A DNA stretch of 64,000 nucleotides from Marinobacterium zhoushanense (GCF_014641945.1 NZ_BMIJ01000001.1:62001-126000), one strand, 5' to 3'. Numbered from the stretch's first letter, positions 8,843 to 17,668 are shown. Notes: generated by a model from the letters alone, not told the origin. Translations and numbers: made by a program.

Positions 8843-8941
8843 GTGACACAGACGCCCTATTAAGATTAACAATAAAATAAAAATAGCTCTTATTTATCAT
8901 CGGGTTATAAAAGATAGAATTTCATCCCGATAGTTTAATAC

Positions 8942-8956
8942 TGGCACACGGGTTGC
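8942..8956 (+). promoter_or_regulatory. Sigma-54 (-24/-12) promoter of the VOC-HupE unit
   Basis: TGGCACACGGGTTGC fits TGGCAC-N5-TTGC exactly. The expected start is near 8968, about 43 bp before the start codon at 9011. Confidence 0.85.
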
Positions 8957-9010
8957 GTTATCAGGTTCGGCACTTTCGCCAGAATAACAATAAATAGGAC
9001 CCGAACACTG

Positions 9011-9652
9011 ATGAAGACAGTTACCAAACACACCGCCTGCTCTATTGGCTTTTTCTCCTCTGCGATCCATAAACCCGTTCGGCATCTGGCGCTGCTGTGC
9101 CTGCTAACCAGTCTCTCCGCACTGTCTCAGGCAGCAACACCCGGCATGCGCGGTACCGATCATTTCGGATTCACCGTGCCCAACGCCGAAGAGGCAGTCG
9201 GCTTTCTGGTCGATGTGATGGGCTGCGAAGCCTTCTTCACCATCGGCCCGTTCGGCCCGTTTGAGGATGACTGGATGACCGAGAACCTGGACGTGAACCC
9301 GCGGGCAACGATTCCGGTCGCCCATCTGGTGCGCTGCGGTAACGGCACCAATTTCGAGATCTTCGAATACACCTCACCGGACCAGCGCACGCAAAAGCCG
9401 AAGAACAGCGATATCGGCGGCCACCATATCGCGTTCTACGTTGACGATCTCGACCAAGCGATCAGCTACATGAAAGACAAGGGCGTGAAATTCCTCGGCG
9501 AGCCCCACCCCTTCACCAGCGGTCCACTGCAGGGGCTGACCTGGATCTACTTCATGGCGCCCTGGGGGATGCAGATGGAGCTGGTAACCGCCCCGAATGG
9601 AAAGGGCTATGAGAAGACCACCGATTCCCGCCTCTGGGATCCTCGCGACTGA
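9011..9652 (+). CDS. Exported VOC (glyoxalase/bleomycin-resistance fold) protein
   Basis: 213 residues. An N-terminal signal peptide (hydrophobic LALLCLLTSLSALSQA, cleavage likely before ATPGM) is followed by two beta-alpha-beta-beta-beta VOC modules (DHFGFTVPNAEEAVGFL and GGHHIAFYVDDLDQAISYM). Metal-ligand candidates are His in DHFGF, His in GGHHI and a Glu near the end (MQMELV). VOC enzymes isomerise, cleave or sequester small molecules through a divalent metal; this one would act in the periplasm. It is first under its own sigma-54 promoter and 48 bp ahead of the HupE-like gene. The substrate is unknown. Confidence 0.8.
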   Translation: MKTVTKHTACSIGFFSSAIHKPVRHLALLCLLTSLSALSQAATPGMRGTDHFGFTVPNAEEAVGFLVDVMGCEAFFTIGPFGPFEDDWMTENLDVNPRATIPVAHLVRCGNGTNFEIFEYTSPDQRTQKPKNSDIGGHHIAFYVDDLDQAISYMKDKGVKFLGEPHPFTSGPLQGLTWIYFMAPWGMQMELVTAPNGKGYEKTTDSRLWDPRD

Positions 9653-9662
9653 CCGCCCACTA

Positions 9663-9681
9663 CCCGCCCCTCCGGGGCGGG
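9663..9681. other. GC-rich hairpin between the VOC and HupE-like genes
   Basis: CCCGCCCC-TCC-GGGGCGGG forms a perfect 8-bp stem with a 3-nt loop and no T-run. It may protect the upstream mRNA segment or weaken read-through rather than end transcription. The next start codon is 20 bp away. Confidence 0.5.
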
Positions 9682-9700
9682 TCTCCGGAGAGGATCAACC

Positions 9701-10933
9701 ATGAACCTTGTCTACCGAATGGTGCTGATACTCGGCATCACCCTGTTCCCGCTATCGGCACAGGCTCACTTTCAGAACTTCCTCGCCCGCATTATCTACC
9801 TCACCGAGGAGTCCGGCGATACGCTGATCTATGCCCGCATCCCCCTTGCCTCACTGCTGCTGGAGCAGGATTGGCAGCCGGGCGCAGGTTCCGATCTGCC
9901 ACCCTATACACGAGCCAATGACAAGCAGCAGCCGGTACTGGCCCTGGAAACCCTTGCCGCCAATGATGCCCTGCTGCGCCAGCACGCCAACCGCTATCTG
10001 CAGATCGGTCTGTACTCAGGCAACGCCGTGGACACTCAGCTGGAAGCGGCGCGTATTCAACCGATCAGCTCCCGCTCGCCCTTTGGCTATCTGCCCAGTA
10101 TCGCCCAGGCGCTGACACAATCGCTGCAACTACCGGCATCAACCATGCTGCTGGAGGAGGCGGTCATCGATCTGAAGTTGAGGCTGCCCGATGTAGCGCC
10201 AGGTCAGATTAGACAGATCGCCACACCGACAGACGAGTGGCCTACCATCCGTAACCGCTCGATCAATATCGTTACCACGCCAAGCGGCAAGATCAGCTCA
10301 ACAGGCCCGCTTGAGCTGGTGCTCGCGGTACCGCCGAGTCATCTGGCGATTCTCTCGAGCCAGCTGGAGTCGGGTATCCACCATGTGTTGCTCGGCATCG
10401 ACCACCTGCTGTTCATGTGTGTGCTGGTGATCGGCGCTCGCCACTGGCGACGGGTGATCCATAATTCGCTGATGTTTACCCTCGGCCACTCGCTGACCCT
10501 GGGCCTGGTGGCGTTTGGCTTTATCAACCTACCCTCACTTGGCGTACCGCTGATCGAAGTGCTGATTGCACTGTCGATACTGTACGGCTTCGGTCGCTTG
10601 TTGATGCGCCCTGGCGGCCACGGCCTGCCGCTCTGGCAGGTGGGTTTGATCGGGCTGCTTCACGGTCTCGGCTTTGCCAATGTGCTGGAGCAGGCCACCG
10701 GCTTTAGCGCATCGCAGCTGACCCTGCACTGGCTGGGTTTCAATCTCGGCATTGAAATAGGACAGATACTGGTTTTCACTCTGCTGGCCTGCGTTCTATC
10801 GGCAATTCAGCGCCGAGGCCTGCTCAGTCCGAAAGGATTGACCGTGTTGGTAGCGTTTCCGTCGTTGACGCTGTCTGCACTCTGGACAGTGCAACGTAGC
10901 TGGGAATGGATCGACACCCTTACCAGAGCGTGA
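9701..10933 (+). CDS. HupE/UreJ-2 family membrane protein
   Basis: 410 residues. A signal peptide (to about Ala22, then HFQNFLARIIYL) precedes a roughly 190-residue periplasmic region and a C-terminal block of about six or seven membrane segments. The block opens with GIHHVLLGIDHLLFM, whose histidines and aspartate are typical of HupE/UreJ proteins; further His residues occur in FTLGHSLTLG and GLLHGLGFANV. HupE/UreJ relatives have been linked to nickel or cobalt supply for metalloenzymes, but this long form is poorly characterised. It probably shares the VOC transcript, so a metal supplied to or removed from that protein is one possibility. Confidence 0.75.
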   Translation: MNLVYRMVLILGITLFPLSAQAHFQNFLARIIYLTEESGDTLIYARIPLASLLLEQDWQPGAGSDLPPYTRANDKQQPVLALETLAANDALLRQHANRYLQIGLYSGNAVDTQLEAARIQPISSRSPFGYLPSIAQALTQSLQLPASTMLLEEAVIDLKLRLPDVAPGQIRQIATPTDEWPTIRNRSINIVTTPSGKISSTGPLELVLAVPPSHLAILSSQLESGIHHVLLGIDHLLFMCVLVIGARHWRRVIHNSLMFTLGHSLTLGLVAFGFINLPSLGVPLIEVLIALSILYGFGRLLMRPGGHGLPLWQVGLIGLLHGLGFANVLEQATGFSASQLTLHWLGFNLGIEIGQILVFTLLACVLSAIQRRGLLSPKGLTVLVAFPSLTLSALWTVQRSWEWIDTLTRA

Positions 10934-10938
10934 TCCCT

Positions 10939-12360
10939 TCACTGTTCAAGTAGCGGTTCAAGGACTGTCGTCAGAGCTTCAACACCCCGTGCCATGCTGT
11001 CCGGGTTGTCGGCGGAAAAGCCAAGCACCAGTCCCGGTCCACACTGCTCGTCGTAGAGGGAGATCGCCCTGACCTTAACGCCTCTGGATTCAAGTTGAGC
11101 CATGATCTCCCCGTCGTCGCAATGAGATGGCAACTGAATACACAGATGCATTCCGCCGCCAGCGTCGATTATGGGTAACTGCCCCAACTCGCTTTGTGCC
11201 AGCAACTGTTCAAGAGATTCCCGGCGCTGGGAGTAGAGGCGTTTCATCCGTCGCAGGTGACGGCTGTAGTCACCACAGGCCATAAACTCGGCCAGCGCCC
11301 GCTGCGGCAGCATCGACAGTCCACCGTCGACCACCCGTCTCACCTTCACAAAGCGCGGCACCAGCACTCTGGGCAGTACCAGGTAGCCGATGCGCAGGCC
11401 GGGAAACAGGGTGCGGCTGAAGGTGCCGGCGTAGATCACCCGCTCCCGTCGATCTAGTGAGTACAGGGCCGACAGTGCAGGGCCAGCCGCAAACTCGGAA
11501 TCGTAGTCATCCTCGATCAACCAGAGCTCTCGCTCATAGGCCCAATTCAACAGTGCCAGGCGACGGTCTGCCGGCAACGTATGGCCAAGAGGGAAATTGC
11601 GTGACGGGGTCAGCACCATCAGCTTCGCCTCCGGTAGATCGTCGACCTGTTCCAGTTGTTGCTGATGAAAACGGCTGACGCACGCGCCCGCTGTCCGCAT
11701 GGCGTCTTCGGTCCCGAAGAATCCCGGGCGTTCCAGCAGCACCAGATCCCCCCTCGTCAACAATTGGCTGGCAATGAGGTAGAGACCCTGCTGTGACCCG
11801 GAGGTGATCAGCACCTGCGAAGGCTCGACCTGCATCCCCCGCTGGGTACCCAGCCAGCGCGCGATCTCGAACCTTAACGCACTGTCCCCCTGAGGATCGC
11901 CGGCCAGCAGTCCCCCTCCTGTTGACGCGTGCTGCAGTGCGCGCTGCCAGCGCCGATGCGGGAACTGATCCAGTGCCGGCATCGCCGTTTGCAGTAATCC
12001 GGGTCCGGCACTTTGGCGCGACTCGACCCGCTCCACTGCATTCTGCCGCGGCCCGCTCCGGGTAGCTGGCCGATCAAGCTCGGGCAGCTCCGCCACATAA
12101 CTTCCGGCCCCCCGGCGCCCTTGCAGATAGCCCTCCGCCTGCAGCAGTTCATAGGCGTTTTTTACCGTGTTGCGGGCGATGCCCAGTGCGGCTGACAGCG
12201 CCCGGGTTGAAGGCAGGCGACTGCCGCCGGCGACGCGTCGCTCCAGAATCGCCTGTCGTAGCGCCTGAAACAGGCGCCGATAATCGGGTTGCGCAGGATC
12301 GGTTGCACTCAGATCGAGAAACAGTCCGAGATCGGTTCGACTTAATCCGGACTCATCCAT
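10939..12360 (-). CDS. MocR/PdxR-type GntR regulator with an aminotransferase-like domain lacking the PLP lysine
   Basis: 473 residues. The N-terminal GntR winged helix (about 22-92, including LPSTRALSAALGIARNTVKNAY) is fused to a class-I aminotransferase-like domain. The conserved LIEDDYDSEF block is intact. The segment that normally reads GTFSK with the Schiff-base lysine reads GTFSRTLFPGLRIGY, placing Arg316 at the lysine position, and the usual TPSHQFP reads TPSRNFP. Covalent PLP binding is therefore unlikely and another effector may be sensed. It is divergent from a PNPOx-fold gene that it probably controls. Confidence 0.88.
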   Translation of the reverse strand: MDESGLSRTDLGLFLDLSATDPAQPDYRRLFQALRQAILERRVAGGSRLPSTRALSAALGIARNTVKNAYELLQAEGYLQGRRGAGSYVAELPELDRPATRSGPRQNAVERVESRQSAGPGLLQTAMPALDQFPHRRWQRALQHASTGGGLLAGDPQGDSALRFEIARWLGTQRGMQVEPSQVLITSGSQQGLYLIASQLLTRGDLVLLERPGFFGTEDAMRTAGACVSRFHQQQLEQVDDLPEAKLMVLTPSRNFPLGHTLPADRRLALLNWAYERELWLIEDDYDSEFAAGPALSALYSLDRRERVIYAGTFSRTLFPGLRIGYLVLPRVLVPRFVKVRRVVDGGLSMLPQRALAEFMACGDYSRHLRRMKRLYSQRRESLEQLLAQSELGQLPIIDAGGGMHLCIQLPSHCDDGEIMAQLESRGVKVRAISLYDEQCGPGLVLGFSADNPDSMARGVEALTTVLEPLLEQ

Positions 12361-12361
12361 A

Positions 12362-12429
12362 TTGGGCCTAAATATTCGTTCCTTATTGGATCTTACTTAG
12401 ACCCACTTTTGACACTAGTCTAAACCCAC
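12362..12429. promoter_or_regulatory. Candidate MocR operator repeats in the divergent region
   Basis: TAGACCCAC (12398-12406) and TAAACCCAC (12421-12429) are direct repeats 23 bp apart, about two helical turns. A related site in reverse orientation, TTGGGCCTAA (12362-12371), lies next to the regulator's start. MocR proteins typically bind direct repeats in the divergent spacer; binding here is inferred. Confidence 0.5.
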
Positions 12430-12450
12430 CATCTGAAGGAGTAAAACACG

Positions 12451-13050
12451 ATGACCGAATACCGAAAGACAGAACGCACCCGTGTCAAACGCCTGCCCAA
12501 GCGGGCGGAGTACGATGTCGACACGGTCAACGCCATCATCGACGAGGCGCTGATCTGTCATATCGCCACCCAGCTCGACCGCCAGTCGCTGTTACAACCG
12601 ACCATCCACTGGCGAGACGGCAACCAGCTGTATGTGCACGGCTCCAGCAAGAACGGACTGTTCAAGGCCCTGCTGGAGGGGAATGAAGCCTGTATCGCGA
12701 TCACTCATCTCGACGGCATCGTGTTCGCCCGCTCCGCTTTCCACCACTCGGTCAACTACCGCAGCGTGGTGATCTACAGCCAGGCACGGCTCGTGGAAGA
12801 TAGCGACGAGAAGCGCCATGCACTGGACCAACTGCTAGAGAAGTTTCACCGTGGGCGCTCAGCCCAGGCCCGGCCGGCAAATGAGATTGAACTGAAGGCC
12901 ACCAGCGTGCTGGCGTTTGAGCTTGACGAGCTGTCAGCGAAGATCCGCACCGGCGGTCCGGTGGACGATGCAGAAGATATGAAGCTACCGGTCTGGGCGG
13001 GGGTACAGCCGGTGACTACCCAGCTGGGTGAGATTGAGCTGGAGCGCTAA
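12451..13050 (+). CDS. Pyridoxamine 5'-phosphate oxidase-like flavin-binding protein
   Basis: 199 residues of the split-barrel FMN fold, closest in appearance to the Pyridox_ox_2/NimA-like group. The N-terminal motif ICHIATQLDRQSLLQPTIHWRDG and later LYVHGSSKNGLFKAL are the FMN-phosphate-binding region of that group. Members bind FMN or other cofactors; some reduce nitro compounds and most lack a known reaction. A good AAGGAG site precedes the ATG. It is divergent from the MocR-type regulator, the usual arrangement of such regulators with their target. Confidence 0.82.
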   Translation: MTEYRKTERTRVKRLPKRAEYDVDTVNAIIDEALICHIATQLDRQSLLQPTIHWRDGNQLYVHGSSKNGLFKALLEGNEACIAITHLDGIVFARSAFHHSVNYRSVVIYSQARLVEDSDEKRHALDQLLEKFHRGRSAQARPANEIELKATSVLAFELDELSAKIRTGGPVDDAEDMKLPVWAGVQPVTTQLGEIELER

Positions 13051-13078
13051 TCGGCTGCTAATCCGCACTCAAGACGCG

Positions 13079-13738
13079 TCAGTAATCTGAGCCACCTGAG
13101 GTCCCCGTTTTTTCAACACTCACCTCGGTGGCTGCGGCAGCCCTGCTAAGCTTGCCTTGCTTCCATTTTATCGGGTCACTGGGTGGCCGGCCGGCCACGA
13201 CCGTGGTTCCCGCGCTGGCCTCGGTCAACTCCACACGGCCGAAGTCGTTCTCCACGTAGACGCCCTTGCCGCTGAACATCGCCACATCCAGATCACCCGT
13301 GAAGATGAAGCCACCCCAAAAATCGGTCCCGCGAATGCCGATCAAAGCGGTTGAAGTTTTGACCTCGAACTTCGGGTTTTCCTGCTGGCCGATCAGCCCG
13401 GATATAGCGCGAAATGCACCTTTCAGCAGTTTGAAACTCACATCGGAGGTGTCGTCATCAAAGCTGTATTCCGTCAGTTCAAACACGCTGTTCTCAGCCA
13501 ACGAGACCGTTGTTTTATCCCTTAGCTTAAGCAGCACACGACTTCCCTTCGGGGTGATCAACCTATCCCGCTCGAACAGATCATCGTTAGGCTCCAGCTC
13601 CAGCCGCCGCTCTTCTCTTTCCACCACGGGGTGACCCTGGGTCATTACCACCATACCGATCACTTCGGCCCAGGCCGACGAAGGGACTGCCCCGCCGAGA
13701 AAAAGTATCAGTACCAGAGTTTTGAGCAGTCTACGCAT
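13079..13738 (-). CDS. Exported FecR-domain protein
   Basis: 219 residues with a clear signal peptide (MRRLLKTLVLILFLGG..., cleavage near SAWA-EV). A FecR domain spans roughly residues 45-150, with the characteristic LRDKTTVSLAENSVFELTEY and ALIGIRGTDFW segments. It has no membrane segment after the signal and no sigma/anti-sigma partner, so it is probably a stand-alone periplasmic FecR-domain protein rather than a FecR iron regulator. It converges with the PNPOx-like gene. Confidence 0.8.
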   Translation of the reverse strand: MRRLLKTLVLILFLGGAVPSSAWAEVIGMVVMTQGHPVVEREERRLELEPNDDLFERDRLITPKGSRVLLKLRDKTTVSLAENSVFELTEYSFDDDTSDVSFKLLKGAFRAISGLIGQQENPKFEVKTSTALIGIRGTDFWGGFIFTGDLDVAMFSGKGVYVENDFGRVELTEASAGTTVVAGRPPSDPIKWKQGKLSRAAAATEVSVEKTGTSGGSDY

Positions 13739-13827
13739 AGCGTTGTCCTACCTCAGTAGTCGGGAACAGACAGACCTATTTAGCGCCGTGAGTCGGTCCA
13801 CAACAGCCCGAAAACGCCATTTGCCGA

Positions 13828-15714
13828 TTACGTCTGATGCGACATCGTGCCAGGTCGCTCCCGTTTCAGCCCGGCAACCAGGACCGCACTGAGCAAAGCC
13901 CCTGTCAGTATTGAGGCTAGATAGAGGAACGGGTGCTCAACCAACGGTATAACGAAGATACCGCCGTGTGGTGCCGGCAGCTGGCAACCGAAGAACATCG
14001 ACAGCCCGCCGGCCAGTGCCGATCCGGCAATGCAGGCCGGCAGCACCCGTAGCGGGTCGGCGGCCGCGAAGGGGATCGCGCCCTCGGTAATGAACGAGGC
14101 ACCGAGTACAAAACAGCTCTTGCCCGCTCGCCGCTCACTGGCATTAAAGCGGCTGTGAAACATTACCGTTGCCAGCGCCATGGCCAAAGGCGGCACCATA
14201 CCGCCCGCCATCACCGCCGCCTGGGGCAGGTTATTGCCCGAAGCAAGAGCGGCGATACCAAAAGTGTAAGCAGCCTTGTTGACCGGCCCGCCCAGATCCA
14301 CCGCCATCAAACCACCGAGCAAGCAGCCCAACAGGACCAGATTGCCGATACCGAGGGATCCCAGCCAGCCCACCAGGGCAGTGTTGATGTTGGACAGCGG
14401 CATCAGCAGCAGGTACATCAGCCCGCCGGTCAATAACAGGCCGACCACAGGGTAGATCAGCACCGTTTCCACTCCTTGCAGGCTGCGCGGCAGGTTGCGA
14501 CAGGCGTAGACGATACCCAGCATGATATAACCGCCGAGCAGACCGGCAATCATCCCGCCAATAAAGCCGCCGTCATACTGCACCGACATGAAACCACCCA
14601 CCATCGCAGGCATGAAGCCGGGGCGGTCGGCGATGCTCATGCCGATGAACCCGGCCAGCACCGGCACCATCAGGCCAAAGGCGCCGGCGGATCCGCCCAG
14701 CGTCATCAAGGCCTCGGCGACAGGGTGATAATCGGCGCTATCCGGCTCGAAGGCATCGATACCGAACATGAAGGAGATGGCGATCAGGATGCCGCCACCA
14801 ACGACAAAGGGCAGCATATTGGAGACACCGTTCATCAGGTGCTGATAGATACCCGGCTGTACGCTAGCCGCCGAGGCTTCTGCAGTCGTTGCGCTGCCGC
14901 CTCGAAAGACCGGAACCTCCTCGGTCAGGGCCCGATTAAGCAGTGTCAGTGGATCACGAATCGCCTCGCGTACCGGTACCCGGATCAGCCGCTTACCGAT
15001 AAAGCGGTCCATCTCCACCTGGGTATCGGAGGCCAGAATGATCACCTCGGCATCGGCGATCTCCTGATCAGTGAGCCTATCCCGCGCACCTATGGCACCG
15101 CGGGTTTCCACCCGGATCGGCAGATCCAGCTTCTCGGCACACACCTTCAGTGCATCGGCGGCCATGTAGGTATGGGCGATACCGGTCGGACAACCGGTTA
15201 CCGCCAGCACCCTTGGCGTCCGGACACCCGCATCGGCGATTGCGGCCTCTGATGCTTCCTCGTCCACCTCATCGGCCAGAAGATGGATCAGCTCATTGGC
15301 GCTGCCCGCCCGCAGCAGCCCCTTGATGTAGTCCGACTCCTGCATATGCCGGGTCAGCGCCGCAAGGATCTCCAGATGCTCTTCAGCGACCGACTCGGTC
15401 TCAGCGATCAGAAAGAAGATCTGGCTGGGCTTATCATCGAGCGAACCATACTCGACACCACCCGGGGCGATACCCAACGCTATCGCGGGGGCTCCCACCG
15501 CGTCTGAACGCGCATGGGGGATCGCGATACCGTTTTCGAGACCGGTAGGAAACTCGGCTTCACGCTTAAGGATCGCCGCCTTGAACTCGGCCGGGTTAAT
15601 CAGCTTGCCCGCTTTCGCCAGTACATCGATCAGCTCATCAAGAATTTCACCTTTAGTGTGCCCATGCAGACGCAGGCAGACCGTATCGGGGCTTAGCAGG
15701 CTTGTGAGTTCCAT
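13828..15714 (-). CDS. Fructose-type PTS permease EIIA-EIIB-EIIC
   Basis: 628 residues in domain order A-B-C. EIIA (about 1-150) has phospho-His67 in GIAIPHARS. EIIB (about 167-265) has phospho-Cys175 in VTGCPTGIAHTYMAA. EIIC (about 290-620) is a multi-span fructose permease. It would import and phosphorylate a fructose-like sugar given EI and HPr. The usual partners fruB (EI/HPr fusion) and fruK are not adjacent; neighbours are a FecR protein and a TfoX-like protein. The partners may be elsewhere, or the gene may have a different substrate. Confidence 0.88.
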   Translation of the reverse strand: MELTSLLSPDTVCLRLHGHTKGEILDELIDVLAKAGKLINPAEFKAAILKREAEFPTGLENGIAIPHARSDAVGAPAIALGIAPGGVEYGSLDDKPSQIFFLIAETESVAEEHLEILAALTRHMQESDYIKGLLRAGSANELIHLLADEVDEEASEAAIADAGVRTPRVLAVTGCPTGIAHTYMAADALKVCAEKLDLPIRVETRGAIGARDRLTDQEIADAEVIILASDTQVEMDRFIGKRLIRVPVREAIRDPLTLLNRALTEEVPVFRGGSATTAEASAASVQPGIYQHLMNGVSNMLPFVVGGGILIAISFMFGIDAFEPDSADYHPVAEALMTLGGSAGAFGLMVPVLAGFIGMSIADRPGFMPAMVGGFMSVQYDGGFIGGMIAGLLGGYIMLGIVYACRNLPRSLQGVETVLIYPVVGLLLTGGLMYLLLMPLSNINTALVGWLGSLGIGNLVLLGCLLGGLMAVDLGGPVNKAAYTFGIAALASGNNLPQAAVMAGGMVPPLAMALATVMFHSRFNASERRAGKSCFVLGASFITEGAIPFAAADPLRVLPACIAGSALAGGLSMFFGCQLPAPHGGIFVIPLVEHPFLYLASILTGALLSAVLVAGLKRERPGTMSHQT

Positions 15715-15787
15715 GGGCGTAGTTCTTCTTGTGAGGCTGCTCTATCTGAATATAAAGGATAGTCGCTTTTCGCCCACGCAAAGTGAT

Positions 15788-16126
15788 TCAGCGGTGTGCC
15801 CTGAGCGCCACGCCGTAGGCCTGGTTGGCCCATTCTCGCATCATTTCGACCGATTCAAGCAGCTCTTCCGGCGCCTGGTAATAGGAGAGCGAACAGGGTT
15901 TGCCCTGGCGCAGGTAGGTGAAGGGCGCCAAGCCCTGGTCGACGAATCCCTGCCGGGTCTGGTCGTCCGCTTTCAGATAGAGTTCGCGGTCGATGATCAG
16001 TGCGAACATCAGGCCGTCGAGAAACAGGCCATGGCCACCGAACATGCGCTTGGCGCTGACCGGGCCGATGCACTGCATCAGCTCCACCACCCAGTCGACA
16101 AACTCGTCCCGTTTTGCAGATCCCAT
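15788..16126 (-). CDS. TfoX/Sxy N-terminal-domain protein
   Basis: 112 residues made of the TfoX N-terminal domain only, with the typical KRMFGGHGLFLDGLMFALI segment and a cysteine at CSLSYYQAP. Full-length TfoX/Sxy is a co-regulator of competence genes; short N-domain proteins like this are common and uncharacterised, so a competence role should not be assumed. It follows dgt by 15 bp in the same direction and is probably co-transcribed. Confidence 0.82.
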   Translation of the reverse strand: MGSAKRDEFVDWVVELMQCIGPVSAKRMFGGHGLFLDGLMFALIIDRELYLKADDQTRQGFVDQGLAPFTYLRQGKPCSLSYYQAPEELLESVEMMREWANQAYGVALRAHR

Positions 16127-16141
16127 TTCGGCTCCTTGCGC

Positions 16142-17668
16142 TCAACTGCCGATCACCGACAGCGCCTTGTACTCGTCCAGCGCGAACTGGTCGGTCATGC
16201 CGCTGATCATATCCTGCAGCAGTCGACAGCGGCAGTAACGCTCCCAGACCTCGAGGCTCAGCTTTTCCCCATCGACCAGCCAAGGCACTGACCCAAGCAG
16301 CGACAGGTAGGCCTTCACATGCTTTGGCGGCAGGCGATGAAACAGGCGGCTTTCGATCAGCAACCCCCGCTTATCCCCCTGGTACAGACGCTCGAACTGC
16401 TCCATGGTCAGCATCAACAGCGGCTTATAGTGCTCCAGTAACCCCGAGATGATCCTGTAGCCCTGCAGCTCCAGCGTTTCCACCTCGGCCACCGAGAACA
16501 CATGACGGATCGCCACCCGTTTGAGGGTTTCGACCACAGCGTGGCATGGCGAGTCATCCTCGAGCAGCGCCCGATTCAGATTACCCTCGAATACGGCATC
16601 GATGTTGTCGACGAAGCGGCTGGCCGCATGCTCAACCAGCGGGTGGATCAGGCCCACACGAAGCGACACGAAAAACTCGTGCTCCTTGTTGATACTCTCC
16701 CGCTGCCAGCGGCCTAGCGCACTATCGATCAGATCAGCAAAGCTCTTGCCGCGGAAGCCAGGCGCATCGGCGTCGCCAAAGGGTGCGCGCAACTCCCGGT
16801 ATTGCGCCTTGAGCAGCGCCGCCAGATGGTTACAGGTCAGTATCTCCTTGTCGACGCCATCCTCCAGGTCTGCCATGCAGTAGGCGATATCGTCCGCCGC
16901 CTCCATCAGGTAGGTAAGTGGAAAGCGATGGCCCGGCACCATATCCAGCGCCTCCTGCATCCCGGCCACAAACTTGCGTTCGGAGAAGTAGTAACCCGGC
17001 TTCTTTTTCAGGTAAGCCAGCGGACTACCCTTGGCCGGCTTGGCCTCGGTGGCACAACGGGTGTATTTGAAGATGCAGGCGGTCTGCAGATAGGTCAGGT
17101 TCAACTTCTGCAGTTGGCTGATCAGCCGGATCGCCTGGGCATTGCCCTCGAAACTGCTCAACTCCCGCAGCAGCTCGCCGCGCAGGGCTGTCTGCTGCGG
17201 ATTCAGGTGGCCATTGGAAAACGGCGACAGCTCCGGCAGCACCCGTTCGAACCAGTGCGAAATCGCCTCTTCGCCGAAGTGGCCGAAGGGCGGATTGCCG
17301 ATGTCGTGCATCAGACAGGCCATCTCGACCAGGGTTTCGGTGGCCCGCTCCAATCCATCCAAGCCATAAGCAGTGGCCCGGTCACCAAGCTGCTCGAAAA
17401 TGGTCCGCACGATAAAGCGCCCGGTTTGTTGCACCTCAAGCGAATGGGTCAGGCGGCTTCGCACAGCGGCATTGTGCTCCAGCGGGAACACCTGGGTCTT
17501 TTGCTGTAAACGGCGCACGGCGGCCGAGTTGATAATGCGTCCGCGATCACTCTCGAGCTGTTTCTCCAACACCCGCACACCACAGCGGCCAACGAGATAG
17601 CTGTCGGGGGCTTGCTCACGTGAGTGATAAGGGCGCTGAATTGAAAATCGGCTGGAGAGATCGGGCAT
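16142..17668 (-). CDS. dgt: Deoxyguanosinetriphosphate triphosphohydrolase
   Basis: 508 residues, a long dGTPase of the Escherichia coli type. The HD metal centre is visible: His75 in RLTHSLEV, then His121-Asp122 in CLMHDIGNPPFGHFGEEAI, and a later Asp in AADDIAYCMADLEDG. The enzyme hydrolyses dGTP to deoxyguanosine and triphosphate in the cytoplasm and so affects dNTP balance and phage defence. It is followed by the TfoX-like gene. Confidence 0.92.
   Translation of the reverse strand: MPDLSSRFSIQRPYHSREQAPDSYLVGRCGVRVLEKQLESDRGRIINSAAVRRLQQKTQVFPLEHNAAVRSRLTHSLEVQQTGRFIVRTIFEQLGDRATAYGLDGLERATETLVEMACLMHDIGNPPFGHFGEEAISHWFERVLPELSPFSNGHLNPQQTALRGELLRELSSFEGNAQAIRLISQLQKLNLTYLQTACIFKYTRCATEAKPAKGSPLAYLKKKPGYYFSERKFVAGMQEALDMVPGHRFPLTYLMEAADDIAYCMADLEDGVDKEILTCNHLAALLKAQYRELRAPFGDADAPGFRGKSFADLIDSALGRWQRESINKEHEFFVSLRVGLIHPLVEHAASRFVDNIDAVFEGNLNRALLEDDSPCHAVVETLKRVAIRHVFSVAEVETLELQGYRIISGLLEHYKPLLMLTMEQFERLYQGDKRGLLIESRLFHRLPPKHVKAYLSLLGSVPWLVDGEKLSLEVWERYCRCRLLQDMISGMTDQFALDEYKALSVIGS

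Larger units (their letters stand above)
8746..9010. other. Intergenic regulatory region between the aco operon and the VOC gene
   Basis: Part of a roughly 370-bp gap. After the terminator come two motifs listed separately: an inverted repeat with an ACACTCTGT core and a sigma-54 promoter. An AT-rich stretch (about 8865-8940) separates them and could be bent or bind IHF, as is common between activator site and sigma-54 promoter. No gene is seen in it. Confidence 0.6.

Noticed and set aside
14476..15252. 258-residue plus-strand frame opposite the PTS permease
   Set aside because: The minus strand encodes intact EIIB and EIIC sequence here; the plus frame is Gln/His-rich shadow.
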